A stretch of 64,000 nucleotides of DNA from VAXT01 sp963698015 (GTDB lineage Bacteria > Actinomycetota > Thermoleophilia > Gaiellales > Gaiellaceae): contig OY969109.1 of the NCBI GenBank assembly GCA_963698015.1, positions 1,860,001 to 1,924,000 of the forward strand. The letters run 5' to 3'. Below, in pieces: positions 25,985 through 36,100 of this stretch (its first letter is position 1; each line of letters begins with the position of its first letter). The notes below the pieces were generated by a model. It did no database searches, had not been told where the DNA came from, and saw nothing but the letters and a program-made list of their open reading frames with translations. A program made the translations under genes and the position numbers.

Positions 25985-27526
25985 ATGGCCACGATCGAGA
26001 AACACCTCACCTATGCCGCTCCGGGTGAGTCGGAGGGCCCCGTCGAGCTGAAGCCGCGCTACGACAACTTCATCGGCGGCCACTGGATGGCGCCGGTGGA
26101 CGGCGAGTACGCGGAGGACCTGACGCCTGCGACGGGGAAGCCCTTCACCGAGGTTCCACGCTCGACGCCGCAGGACATCGAGCTCGCACTCGACGCGGCA
26201 CACGCGGCGAAGGAGGAGTGGGGCGAAGCCTCGACGACCGAGCGCTCGAAGGTGCTGAACAAGGTCGCGGATGCGATCGAGGAGCACGCAGAGATGCTCG
26301 CGGTCGCCGAGAGCTGGGACAACGGGAAGCCGGTCCGCGAGACGCTCGCCGCCGACATCCCGCTCGCAGCCGATCACTTCCGCTACTTCGCAGGTGTGAT
26401 CCGCGGCGAGGAAGGATCGATCGCCGAGATCGACAAGAACACGATCGCGTACCACTTCCGCGAGCCGCTGGGAGTCGTCGGACAGATCATCCCGTTCAAC
26501 TTCCCGCTCCTGATGGCGGCCTGGAAGCTCGCGCCCGCGCTGGCAGCCGGCAACTGCTCGGTGATCAAGCCGGCGAGCCCGACGCCCTGGTCGATCCTCA
26601 AGCTGATGGAGATCGTCGAGGAGATCGTCCCGCCGGGCGTGATCAACGTGGTCAACGGCCCCGGGGCCGAGATCGGCAAGGCGCTGGCGACGAACAAGCG
26701 GATCGCGAAAATCGCCTTCACGGGCGAGACGGCGACCGGACGGCTGATCATGCAGTACGCCGCGCAAAACATCATCCCCTCGACGACAGAGCTCGGCGGC
26801 AAGTCGCCGAACATCTTCTTCGCCGACGTGATGGACACCGACGACGCGTTCTTCGACAAGGCTGTCGAGGGGCTCGTCCTCTACGCGTTCAACAAGGGCG
26901 AAGTCTGCACGTGCCCATCGCGGGCGCTGATCGAGGAGTCGATCTACGAGCCGTTCATGGAGCGGGCACTCGAGCGGATCGCAGCGATCCGCCAGGGCCA
27001 TCCGCTCGATCCGGACACGCAGATCGGCGCGCAGGTCTCGACCGCACAGCTCGAGAAGATCGAGAGCTACGTGAAGATCGGTCTCGAAGAGGGAGCCGAG
27101 CTTCTGACCGGCGGAGAGCGGTCGCACCTCGGCGGCGAGCTGGAGGACGGCTACTACTTCCAGCCGACGGTCTTCAAGGGCGACAACGGAATGCGGATCT
27201 TCCAGGAGGAGATCTTCGGCCCGGTGCTCGCTGTGACGACCTTCCGCGGTGAGGCGCAGGCGCTCGAGATCGCGAACGACACGATGTACGGGCTCGGCGC
27301 CGGCGTTTGGACGCGGGACACGAGCAAGGCCTACCGGATGGGCCGTGCGATCAAGGCAGGACGAGTGTGGACGAACTGCTACCACCTCTATCCGGCGCAC
27401 GCGGCGTTCGGCGGCTACAAGGTCTCGGGCGTGGGTCGAGAGACGCACAAGATGATGCTCGACCACTACTCGCAGACCAAGTGCCTGCTCGTGAGCTACG
27501 ACCCTGAGCCCATGGGGCTCTTCTAG
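25985..27526 (+). CDS. NAD(P)+-dependent aldehyde dehydrogenase (ExaC/AldA type)
   Basis: A 513-residue ALDH. The catalytic Cys lies in FNKGEVCTCPSR, the general-base Glu in TELGGKSPN, and the nucleotide motif is FTGETATG. The YDNFIGGHWMAPVDGEY opening and KCLLVSYDPEPMGLF ending are typical of acetaldehyde dehydrogenases used for growth on ethanol. AAAGGAG lies 6 nt before the ATG. The DUF779 gene 10 nt downstream is its usual companion. Expression is probably controlled through the structured leader. Confidence 0.94.
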   Translation: MATIEKHLTYAAPGESEGPVELKPRYDNFIGGHWMAPVDGEYAEDLTPATGKPFTEVPRSTPQDIELALDAAHAAKEEWGEASTTERSKVLNKVADAIEEHAEMLAVAESWDNGKPVRETLAADIPLAADHFRYFAGVIRGEEGSIAEIDKNTIAYHFREPLGVVGQIIPFNFPLLMAAWKLAPALAAGNCSVIKPASPTPWSILKLMEIVEEIVPPGVINVVNGPGAEIGKALATNKRIAKIAFTGETATGRLIMQYAAQNIIPSTTELGGKSPNIFFADVMDTDDAFFDKAVEGLVLYAFNKGEVCTCPSRALIEESIYEPFMERALERIAAIRQGHPLDPDTQIGAQVSTAQLEKIESYVKIGLEEGAELLTGGERSHLGGELEDGYYFQPTVFKGDNGMRIFQEEIFGPVLAVTTFRGEAQALEIANDTMYGLGAGVWTRDTSKAYRMGRAIKAGRVWTNCYHLYPAHAAFGGYKVSGVGRETHKMMLDHYSQTKCLLVSYDPEPMGLF

Positions 27527-27536
27527 GAGCACGACG

Positions 27537-27896
27537 ATGTCGGACGAGACTGCGATCACGGCCACCGACGAGGCGCGGGCCGAGCTCGCTCGGCTGCGTG
27601 AGCGTCACGGGCCGCTGATGCTGTTCCAGTCCGGCGGCTGTTGCGACGGCAGCTCGCCCCTGTGCCTGCGGCAGGGCGAGCTGTCCGTCGGCCCGAACGA
27701 CCTCCTGCTCGGCAGGGTCGACGACGTCCCCTTCTACATCGACTCCGAGCAGTACGACCGCTGGAACCGGCCGCTGTTCGTGCTCGACGTTCGTCCCGGC
27801 GGCGTCGACACCTTCTCGCTCGAGACGGCCGAAGGGTTTCACTTCGTCACGCAGAGCGAGGTCTGCCGGACACGTTCGGGCTCGAGCTCTGCTTGA
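27537..27896 (+). CDS. DUF779-family protein
   Basis: A 119-residue protein with MLFQSGGCCDGSSPLCL near residue 30, the family hallmark with clustered cysteines, and QYDRWNRPLFVLDVRPG. DUF779 genes sit next to aldehyde dehydrogenases in many bacteria, but their biochemical role is not established. The cysteines could bind a metal or relay redox state. Cotranscribed with the ALDH gene. Confidence 0.9.
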   Translation: MSDETAITATDEARAELARLRERHGPLMLFQSGGCCDGSSPLCLRQGELSVGPNDLLLGRVDDVPFYIDSEQYDRWNRPLFVLDVRPGGVDTFSLETAEGFHFVTQSEVCRTRSGSSSA

Positions 27897-28082
27897 GCCG
27901 CACTCATCGAAGGTGCAGGTCGGCGAGACCGGCCGGCGGAGCTCGTCCGCCGGCCGGTACCGCTTGTGAAGCTCAGCGTCGCCCGACTACCAAGGTTGAC
28001 GCGGAAACCACGCCGCTTGATCGCGCCCGGCCGTGGCGTCTGCCGGATCACGCGGCCGCGCAGCGATCGCCTCGCACGAGCA

Positions 28083-28132
28083 CGGCGGACGTTGCCGACC
28101 GAGCAGTGCGCTCGCCGGATCTTCGTCTTCGC
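28083..28132 (-). repeat. 50-bp exact inverted copy of 36627-36676
   Basis: This stretch of the PASTA-coding sequence is identical, in reverse complement, to 36627-36676 inside the BNR-propeller gene. The flanking PASTA sequence is clearly related but diverged. Confidence 0.85.
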
Positions 28133-28177
28133 CGCAGCGAGCCGTAGGCCGAGCACGCGCGGGACTCGACAACGGGT

Positions 28178-28276
28178 CGGGGGCGGCGGCGGTGGCGGTG
28201 GCGGAGGAGGCGGTGGCGGGGGAGGAGGCGGCGGTGGCGGGGGAGGAGGCGGCGGTGGAGGTGGAGGTGGAGGGGG
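28178..28276 (-). repeat. low-complexity poly-proline-coding tract
   Basis: A run of GGN triplets on the plus strand, with a repeated unit of about 21 bp, encodes an uninterrupted proline stretch on the minus strand. It joins the beta-domain to the PASTA tail of the protease. Confidence 0.85.
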
Positions 28277-29072
28277 TTGTCCGGCGGAGATCGAGAAGTT
28301 CACGTTCGAGACGTCGAAGAAGATGTTCCCGAGGGCCTCGACCTTCACTCGGGCGGTCGTCGTCTCCGTGTTCGGCAGCGTCACGACCTCGGAGCCGTCG
28401 TTCGGAGTGCTCGCCGCGAGCACGGTCGGATACGTGTGCCCGCCGTCGGTCGAGAGCGAGATCTCGACGTTCGCGGTCGAGACGGGCGGGACGTCGGTGC
28501 TCGCCTTGTTCCACGTGACCGTCTGCTGTGAGCCCGGCGGGTAGGTCACGGCAGTGTCCGGCGCGGTGACGCGGAAGGGCCCCGCGCCAGGGGCGAGCGT
28601 CACCGTCACGTCGCCGAAGCTGTTCCCGCCTTCGAGGTCGCGCGCCGTCAGACGGAAGTGCAAGCGCACTCTGCGTGTAGTCCGAGGTCGGCAGGAACTC
28701 GGAGAAGCACTCCTTGACCGGGATCGGGACCGGCGGCGCGATCGGTCCTGCGGCGCACGACCCGGTGTCCGCGTTCGTGTTGTTCGCCAGGATCTGGTCG
28801 AGGTCCGGGAACACGCGGGTGGGCTCGTCGTCACGTGGTTCTCGTGCGGCGAGTTGTAGAGCAGCGTGTCCTCCTCGCTGACCGGCGCCGAGAACGGGAA
28901 CATCGCGAACAGCGGCCCGTTCGCCTTCGTATTGCTCAGGAGCGAGATACCGGCCCCGATGCCGGGGTCGTTCTGCTCCCACGAGTAGTAGATCGGGTCG
29001 CCGTCCTCGTCGGTGGCGCTCCCGGTCAGGGCGAACGGCGTCCGCAACGGGATCGTGAGCCGCCCGGCACGG

Positions 29073-31619
29073 TCAGGACTGGCGCGTGATTCCCGGTCGC
29101 CGTGACGGTGCCCTGGTTGTCGACGGGCCGCCCTTGTCTGTCTCGCCGGTGAAACCGGACGCCCCCGCCGTGAAGTCCTGCGCCTGGAGCAGCACAGGGA
29201 CGTTCGTGTGCGCCAGCGGACCGCCGCTGTATGTGACTTGGAAGCCCGTGTTGTTGAACGTTGCGCCGCCGAAACCGGCAACCGTGACGGTGCTGCCCGA
29301 GGGGAGAAGGGCCTCGATCGCGGTTTTGAGGGCGGCGGCGGTGTAGTTCGTCCCGTTCGTGATGACGCCGGAGACGTTGCCGTCGTAGTTGAGCCTGAAC
29401 GAGTCGAAGCTCCCGCCGTGGTTCGTCTCCTGGACGGAGACCGAGCAGCCGCCGCAGCTCAGATTCACGATCTCGACATTGGACACGTCGAGGCCGGCCG
29501 AGGCGCCGCTGTAGGCGATCGTGAAACCGGGCGCCGCGGCGCCGCTCACGGCCACTGTTCCGGGGAACCCGGAGATGGCGTTGATCGCCGCGGTCAGGTT
29601 GGCGTTGTTGTACGGAAGGCCGGAACCGCCGACGACGGCCGAGTCGTTGCCGTTGATCCGGACGCGGAATGGCGAGAAGTACGTCGCGGTGCCGCCGCCC
29701 CCGTTCGGCTGTTGGGAGGCGATCGTGTACTGGAACGTCGTCGGGCTCGGCACGGCGGTGATCGCGAACGTGCCGTTGTAGCCGGACTGATTGACGCCGG
29801 CGATCGTGACCATGTCGCCGACCGCTCGGTTGTGCGGCGCGGCCGTGTGGATCGTCGCGGTCGTCCCCGACGAGCTCGCGCCGGCGATCGCCGGCGTGGC
29901 CGTTCCGCTCCCGGACACCGCAAGGCCCGTCACGGCATTCGTGTACTGGAAGGAGCGTATGGACGGGACCGCAGTCACCGTGAACGTCCCGTTGTAGCCC
30001 GCGACGGCGACCCCGGCGACCGTCACGGTGTCGCCGACCTGGAGCCTGTGAACCGAGCTGGTCGCGATCGTGACCGTGGTGCCGTTCTCCTCGGCGCCGC
30101 CGCGCGACGTCGAGCTCGGCGGCGGGTTGATGGTGACGTTGAGCGGGGTGATCGCGGCTACTTGCGAGTAGCCGGTGCCGAAGGTCACGACCTGCGTCTC
30201 GTTTCCGCCGCCGAAGTGACGCAGCGAGACGGTCTGCACCTCGTTGATCGGCTGCTGGTTCGAGGAGACGTACGCGTTGATCTCCTGCTGGCTCCGCTCC
30301 GAGAAGTAGCCGTCGCTGTGCGGCTGCTCGTCGTCGGTCAGGCAGATGCCGGCGTAGGCCATGATCGACTGGCCGCTGCCGGGCTCGACCGACGTCGATC
30401 CGTTGCGGTTACCGCCCGAGCAGTTGAGCTGGTTGCCGTTGAACGTGTGGTTGCCGCCGAACTGGTGGCCCATCTCGTGGGCGACGTAGTCGATTGCGTA
30501 CAGGTCGCCGACGGGAGTCTCGATGCCCGTGCAGCCGCCTGCCTTGTTCGAGCCGCCGACGACCCCGAGGTTGGCGACCCCGCCACCGGGCTGGCCCAGC
30601 GCGAGGTGGCCGACGTCGTAGTTGCTCGCGCCGATGATCTGGCCGATGACGTACTGCGCCCGATCGGGGTCGTTGCACCCGGTGACTGTGGACTGCGTGA
30701 AGCAGGCCGCGGCGCCGCACGGGCCGTTCGGCGCGGTCGCGAGGTCCCACGTGTCGAGGTTCAGGAGGTCGTTGTTCGCGATCAGCTGGAGCCGGATGCT
30801 CATGTCGTCCTCGTAGACCTGGTCGACCCGGTTCATGAGCGCGACCTTGGCCGGCGTCACGTTGGGCGGGCCGCCGAAGTAGTCGGAGTAGCCCGGGTCG
30901 GTGATCAGCGCGAGGCGGTACGTGCGGAGCTGCTCGCCGATCGTCGGGCTCGCATCAGCACGACTTGGACGCGCGTCGGACGGCACGACCTCGTGCTCGA
31001 CGAACACGCCGTCGGTGTTCTTCGCGTCGCGCGCGTAGTAGCTCGCGTACGGCGTCGGCGCGCGGCCGACGAAGTAGGGGTCGATGTACCACGTGCCTCG
31101 CGCGGACCGCACGGAGGCGTGAAAGCCGAGCGGCGTCAGGTCGGCGTGGATCGTCGCCGCCCGGTCGGTGAGCCCGAGGCCGCTGTACGTCTTGATCCCG
31201 GGGTGGCGGGCGGCGAGGCCGGGCGCCATCACGGCCGACTCGCGAAGCGCGAACAGCTGGAACCGGCCGTTCGGCGCAGGCAGCGAGACGACGAGCGGGC
31301 TCGTCTCCGCGCGCAGGGTGTTCTCGCGCGGCGCGAGTGCGAGCGTCGATCTCATCGCGGCCGTGTCCAGCCCGAGCGTTCGAAATCGCGCCGCGTGGAC
31401 GGCAACCGTCCGTGCGGGCGACGCGACGGGTTTCGCCGCGCTCGTCCAGAAGGCCTTCGTGCCGCGGACGTCGACGGGCCGGACCGCCTGGCGTTGCACG
31501 TTGGCGGCGGTGACCACGGTCGCCGATGCTGCGACGGCCAGAACCAGCCCGATCAGGGTGGCGAGGCGCGTAGTGGTTTTTCGCCGCGAACCGCGGCGTT
31601 GATTGCTCGAGCCGGTCAT
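29073..31619 (-). CDS. secreted reprolysin-like metallopeptidase (N-terminal and repeat part)
   Basis: 848 residues before the first frameshift. An Arg-rich start and one hydrophobic segment (about 20-40) make an export signal. A propeptide-like region follows, and then the zinc site YVAHEMGHQFGGNHTFNG (HExxHxxGxxH) of M12B/reprolysin-like proteases. Two near-identical modules come next (VGDTVTVAGVAVAGYNGTF and VGDMVTIAGVNQSGYNGTF), then further beta-rich repeats. From about 29130 the true product continues in other frames down to 27973. It probably degrades extracellular protein. Confidence 0.88.
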   Translation of the reverse strand: MTGSSNQRRGSRRKTTTRLATLIGLVLAVAASATVVTAANVQRQAVRPVDVRGTKAFWTSAAKPVASPARTVAVHAARFRTLGLDTAAMRSTLALAPRENTLRAETSPLVVSLPAPNGRFQLFALRESAVMAPGLAARHPGIKTYSGLGLTDRAATIHADLTPLGFHASVRSARGTWYIDPYFVGRAPTPYASYYARDAKNTDGVFVEHEVVPSDARPSRADASPTIGEQLRTYRLALITDPGYSDYFGGPPNVTPAKVALMNRVDQVYEDDMSIRLQLIANNDLLNLDTWDLATAPNGPCGAAACFTQSTVTGCNDPDRAQYVIGQIIGASNYDVGHLALGQPGGGVANLGVVGGSNKAGGCTGIETPVGDLYAIDYVAHEMGHQFGGNHTFNGNQLNCSGGNRNGSTSVEPGSGQSIMAYAGICLTDDEQPHSDGYFSERSQQEINAYVSSNQQPINEVQTVSLRHFGGGNETQVVTFGTGYSQVAAITPLNVTINPPPSSTSRGGAEENGTTVTIATSSVHRLQVGDTVTVAGVAVAGYNGTFTVTAVPSIRSFQYTNAVTGLAVSGSGTATPAIAGASSSGTTATIHTAAPHNRAVGDMVTIAGVNQSGYNGTFAITAVPSPTTFQYTIASQQPNGGGGTATYFSPFRVRINGNDSAVVGGSGLPYNNANLTAAINAISGFPGTVAVSGAAAPGFTIAYSGASAGLDVSNVEIVNLSCGGCSVSVQETNHGGSFDSFRLNYDGNVSGVITNGTNYTAAALKTAIEALLPSGSTVTVAGFGGATFNNTGFQVTYSGGPLAHTNVPVLLQAQDFTAGASGFTGETDKGGPSTTRAPSRRPGITRQS

Positions 31620-31803
31620 GTGTCCCCTCCCCCGCTAGCTCACTGTCTAGATAGACGGGACTCTATTCCGGGCTCACGGCTTTTGAGAAGGCCCGCTCGG
31701 GTCGTCGACGTCGACGCGCAGCGAGGACCGTTCACCAGGCCGGTTCACGATCGGCACCAGTTGGCCGCACGGACTGAGGCAAGGCTTGCCGAAGAGATCA
31801 GCG

Positions 31804-32502
31804 ATGGCCCGCCGACCTCTGCTCGCGGAGCTGCACGCGCACACGACGTGGAGCGACGGCGTCCTCAACCCGGGCGAGCTCGTCGACCTCTACGGCAGCG
31901 CCGGCTTCGACGTGCTCGCGATCACGGATCACGTCGTGCACAGCGAGGCCGGCTCCCACGTCCGGGCCGAGACCTACCCGGCCTACCTCGACGAGATCGA
32001 CGCGGAAGCCGAGCGCGCGCGGAGGCGGTACGGGCTGCTCGTCCTGCCGGGACTGGAGCTGACCGTCGAGCACCCGGATCCGGGGCGGGCCGGCCATGCC
32101 GTCGCGATCGGGCTGCGCCGCTTCGTCTCGGTCGACGACGGGCTCGAGGCCGCGCTGAGCGACGCACGGGCAGCCGGGGCCGCGCTGATCGCCGCGCATC
32201 CGTATCCCCTCGCGAAGGCTGCGGCCTCGCACCGCGGGACCGCCTGTTTCGCCGAGCATCCCGAGTGGGCCGTCGGAGCCGTCGATCGGTTCGAGCTCTT
32301 CAACCGCGACGAGCGCTTCGACTGGGTTGCCCAGCGAGGCTTGCCGTCGGTCGCGACGGGCGACTTCCACCTGCCCGAGCACCTGTTCACGTGGAAGACG
32401 CTCCTCCGCTGCGAGCGGAGCGGGCCGGCGGTCGTCGCGGAGCTGAGATCTGCGAGGCCGTGCGCCTTGATGCGCATCGGGACGGCTCGCGTCGCCGCGT
32501 AG
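31804..32502 (+). CDS. PHP-domain phosphoesterase
   Basis: A 232-residue PHP-family protein. The metal ligands follow the pattern LHAHTTWSDG, ITDHVV, PGLELT, AHPYP and a late GDFH. This is the set expected for a trinuclear-metal phosphoesterase, as in nucleotide or 3',5'-phosphate hydrolases (TrpH-like), but the substrate is unknown. ATG 31804 is preferred; an in-frame TTG lies at 31786. Upstream (31620-31803) I see no further gene. Confidence 0.88.
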   Translation: MARRPLLAELHAHTTWSDGVLNPGELVDLYGSAGFDVLAITDHVVHSEAGSHVRAETYPAYLDEIDAEAERARRRYGLLVLPGLELTVEHPDPGRAGHAVAIGLRRFVSVDDGLEAALSDARAAGAALIAAHPYPLAKAAASHRGTACFAEHPEWAVGAVDRFELFNRDERFDWVAQRGLPSVATGDFHLPEHLFTWKTLLRCERSGPAVVAELRSARPCALMRIGTARVAA

Positions 32503-32567
32503 GCGTTCGAGCGCGCATCGAGCGACAAAGGCAAGGGGAGTCGGCCCGGAGGTTGAACTCCGAACGG

Positions 32568-33050
32568 ATGCCCGAGAGCCTCGTCCGACCCGGGAAGAAG
32601 ATGTCCTTCGTCGAGCGCCGGATCCGCCGGATCGTCAATGCGCGCTCCGTGACGGTCGGCCTGGCCCTGACGTTCGTCGGCCTCTCTCTGATCGGAGGCA
32701 TTCTCATTCGCTTCGTCGATCACGAGAACTTCCCGTCGGTCGGGCTAGGCATCTGGTGGGCGCTGCAAACGGTGACGACCGTGGGCTACGGCGACGTCGT
32801 GCCGACGACGCTCGCGGGCCGCACGATCGGCGGGTTGGTGATGGCGATCGGGATCGCGTTCATCTCGTTCGTCACCGCAGGCGTGACGAGCGCGCTGATT
32901 CAGCGCGCTGCGAAGGTGGCTCACGAAGCCGATCTGGCGAATCAAGACGAGACCGAGCAGCGGATCGTCAACGAGCTGGACAAGACGAACCGAGCGCTGA
33001 CCGAGCTCGGACAGCGCCTCGACGCGATCGACTCGAAGCTGGCCGGCTAG
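32568..33050 (+). CDS. two-helix potassium channel
   Basis: A 160-residue ion channel with two membrane helices (about 28-50 and 83-108) flanking a pore loop whose selectivity filter is TVGYGD (about 71-76), diagnostic of K+ channels. The C-terminal helix is charged and probably a coiled coil (QDETEQRIVNELDKTNRALTELGQRLDAI), suited to tetramer assembly. There is no RCK domain. ATG 32568 has GGAGG at a rather long 14 nt; ATG 32601 is an alternative start. Confidence 0.9.
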   Translation: MPESLVRPGKKMSFVERRIRRIVNARSVTVGLALTFVGLSLIGGILIRFVDHENFPSVGLGIWWALQTVTTVGYGDVVPTTLAGRTIGGLVMAIGIAFISFVTAGVTSALIQRAAKVAHEADLANQDETEQRIVNELDKTNRALTELGQRLDAIDSKLAG

Positions 33051-33065
33051 TCCTCCGGCCCAAGA

Positions 33066-33094
33066 TTGATTTTCCGCTATTCGGGTGCTAAGAA
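33066..33094 (+). promoter_or_regulatory. possible promoter of the BNR-propeller gene
   Basis: TTGATT, a 17-nt spacer and TAAGAA lie in a locally AT-rich patch ahead of the gene at 33175. Agreement with the sigma-70 consensus is modest. Confidence 0.25.
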
Positions 33095-33174
33095 CCCTCG
33101 TTCACGCATAAAAAATGGCCACTAGGCTCGTCGGCGGTCGAGATGCTGCGGGCTGGAGGGGAGAAGGGGCACAT

Positions 33175-36100
33175 ATGAAACGAAGGCAGATCGTGTCGGC
33201 CTCGCTCGTCGGGCTGGTCGCGGTTGGCGTAGCCGCGGTCGTGCTGGCGGTTCCGGGCCACCACTCGGCAAGGGCCACGGCACCGCCGTCCGCCGCCGCG
33301 TACATGCCGGTTCCCGGCAGCGGCGAGGGCGAGCAGTTTGGCGCCATGGACACGTACTGGAACGACCGGCTGACCTATCCGACCGGTGACTTCAACCCGG
33401 CCTGGCTGCGCGCCGCGAAGGTACAGGACGCGCGCATCGCCAGCCGTCGGCCAGGCATCGGCCGGCCGGGGGGAGCCTCCTGGACGGGCCTCGGCCCGAA
33501 GCCCGAGCGGATGACCGGCTGCACCGGCTGTTACGACTACGGCTTCACCGAGGGCCGGATCAACGCGATGGTCGTCGACCCCACGACCACGAGTCAGGGC
33601 TCGATCGTCGCCTATGCGGCCACGGTCGGCGGCGGGGTCTGGAAGACGACCAACTGCTGCAGCAACTCGACCACGTGGAGCGTTACCACGGACGACCCCA
33701 TCATCTCCACGCTCGCGATCGACACCCTCAACATCGACCCGAACGACCACAACACGGTCTACGCGGGGACGGGTGACCTCAACTACGGCTCGTTCTCGAT
33801 GGGGAGCCAAGGCATCCTCAAGTCGACCGACGCCGGGGCGACCTGGACGGTGCTCGGCGAAGACGTGTTCGGCCCGGCGTACGTGGAGCCGGCCGGCCAG
33901 TTCCCGCAGTACGACGCCGTCGGCAAGGTGCGCGTCGACCCGAACAACTCGGCCCGGGTCGTCGCCGGCACCAAGAAGGGCGTCTTCGTCTCGTACAACG
34001 GCGGCACCGACTGGACGGGGCCCTGCCTGACGAACGGCTTCAACGGGCAGCGGCAGGACATCACCGGCCTCGAGCTCTCGAACATGGGCGGCGGCGTCAC
34101 GCGGATCATCGCCGCGGTCGGCGTCCGCGGGTTCGCGACCACGGTTCAGTACGACCTCGGCAACAACGGCGCGAACGGGCTCTACAGCGCCAACATACCG
34201 TCGAGCGGCTGCCCGAGCTTCAACTCGATCGCGTCGAACGCGAACGGGTTCGTCTACGGCAACGCAATCACCGGTAGCCCATATACGACCGGTGCGGCGA
34301 TGAACGCCGGCAGCGGCACTGCGTACTCGAACCCGACCACCGGCGACCAGCTCGGCCGGATCGACATCGCGGTCGCGCCGAGCAACCCGAACGTCATCTA
34401 CGCGCAGGTGCAGTCGATCGCTGCGAACACGGGCGGCTGCGGCGGCGCGGCCGGTTGCCAGCTCGGCATCTGGCAGACGAACAACGGCGGCACCTCCTGG
34501 ACGTACATGGCGGGCTCGCAGGGCCCGGCGCTCGACAACGACGCCTGCGGCTTCGACTACCCGCAGAACTGGTACGACCAGGGCCTCGCGGTCGATCCGA
34601 ACAACGCCGACCGGCTCTTCGTCGACACGTATGACCTCTGGTTCGCGACCCGCACGGGCAGCACGTTGACCGACCTGACCTGCGGCTACAACGGCACCAG
34701 CGGCCATGTCGTCCACGTCGACCAGCACGCGCTCGCCTTCGTGCCGGGCTCGTCCAGCATCCTCCTGATCGGAAGCGACGGCGGCGCCTTCTCGACCTCG
34801 AATGCCGACATCGCGGGGACGGGGACGCCGACGTTCGTGAACATGGACACCGACCTGAACACGATCGAGTTCTACTCGGGCGACATCAGCGGCTACTTCG
34901 CGACCTCGCCCAACCCGTCCGCGGCCGGCGGCGCCCAGGACAACGCACCGAGTGTCGTTGGCTTCAGCGGCTACCCGACCGGGGCTGCGCAGTGGCAGAT
35001 GACGGTCGGCGGCGACGGGTTCTACGCCCGTATCGACCCGGTCGGAACGGGCTCGAGCCCGCGCTACTTCGTCGGGAACAACGGCGGCGGCATGTCGCGC
35101 TGCGTTTCGAACTGCCTCGTCGGCGGGAGCGGCTACCAGAGCGTCACCGGCGGCTGGGGCAGCGACACGCGGTCGTTCACGCAGCCCTTCGACCTCTTCC
35201 ACGGCGGAGTGCCGGGAGGCGATGACTGTGCTCCGGCAGGCACGCCGGGCGGGTGCGGTCACCTCGTCGACGGGACGACACGCGTCTGGGAGTCGATCAA
35301 GGGCGGCGACTCCAGCATGAGCGGTAGCTGGTACGTCACGAACAACCCGACGACCCAGAACATGACCAAGCAGTCGCTCGGCAACCGCTCGTTCATCAAC
35401 CAGGTCAAGTACTCGCCGAAGTGGTCGACGCAGGGCATTGTCGGCACGAACGACGGCAACGTCTGGATCGGCTTCAACCTGGGGACGGGCATCGCGTCCC
35501 AGGCGAACTGGGTCGACGTGACCGGGAGCAACACTGTCCTGCCGAACAGGCCGGTGCTGGGGATCGCGCTCGACGCCTCGACGCCGACGCGCGACCTCGC
35601 GGTCGGCTACGCGGCGATCGGCGGCTTCGACGAGAACACGCCGTCCACCCCGGGACATGTCTTCCAGGTGACCTGCGCCGCGAGCTGCGCAACGTTCACG
35701 TGGCTCGACAAGACGGGCAACCTGCCCAACATCCCGGTCGACTCGATCATCCCGAACCACAACATCCCGGCACAGGTCTTCGCGGGGACGGACTGGGGCG
35801 TCTACTACACGGACGACATCACCGCCGCGTCGCCGACCTGGTTCCGATTCGACAACGGCATGCCGCACACGATGATCTGGGATCTGCAGATCGACCGCGG
35901 CGCGACGACGCTCTCGGCGTGGACCCGTGGGCGTGGCGCCTGGGTGTCGCCGCTGGAGGGCGCGGGGCCTCCACCTCCACCTCCACCTCCGCCTCCGCCT
36001 CCGCCTCCGCCTCCGCCTCCGCCGCCGCCGCCCCCGAACGACGACTTCGTCAACGCAGTCACGCTGTCGGGTAGCGGAACGATCGGCGGCACGACGGTCG

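Larger units (their letters stand above)
27973..29130 (-). pseudogene. C-terminal part of the secreted metalloprotease (frameshifted): Ig-like, poly-proline, PASTA
   Basis: This continues the gene at 29073-31619 after at least four single-base shifts (about 29128, 29066, 28830, 28665) and one more near 27990. Reading across them gives a cadherin/Ig-like block (NHAPVLTVP, then DEDGDPIYYSWEQND), a second beta-domain (TYPPGSQQTVTWNKAST), about 35 consecutive prolines and a PASTA domain (VPRVLGLRLAAAKTKIRRAHC). The repaired end would be VNLVVGRR at TGA 27973. Domain order suggests an exported or cell-wall-attached protease. Confidence 0.7.

Noticed and set aside
28178..28276. CRISPR-like or minisatellite array
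   Set aside because: The repeated GGN units have no spacers and encode proline in frame on the minus strand, so it is a protein linker.
29208..33050. Open frame of 1280 codons on the plus strand
   Set aside because: The first two thirds are antisense to the metalloprotease. Only its last 161 codons correspond to a real gene (the K+ channel).
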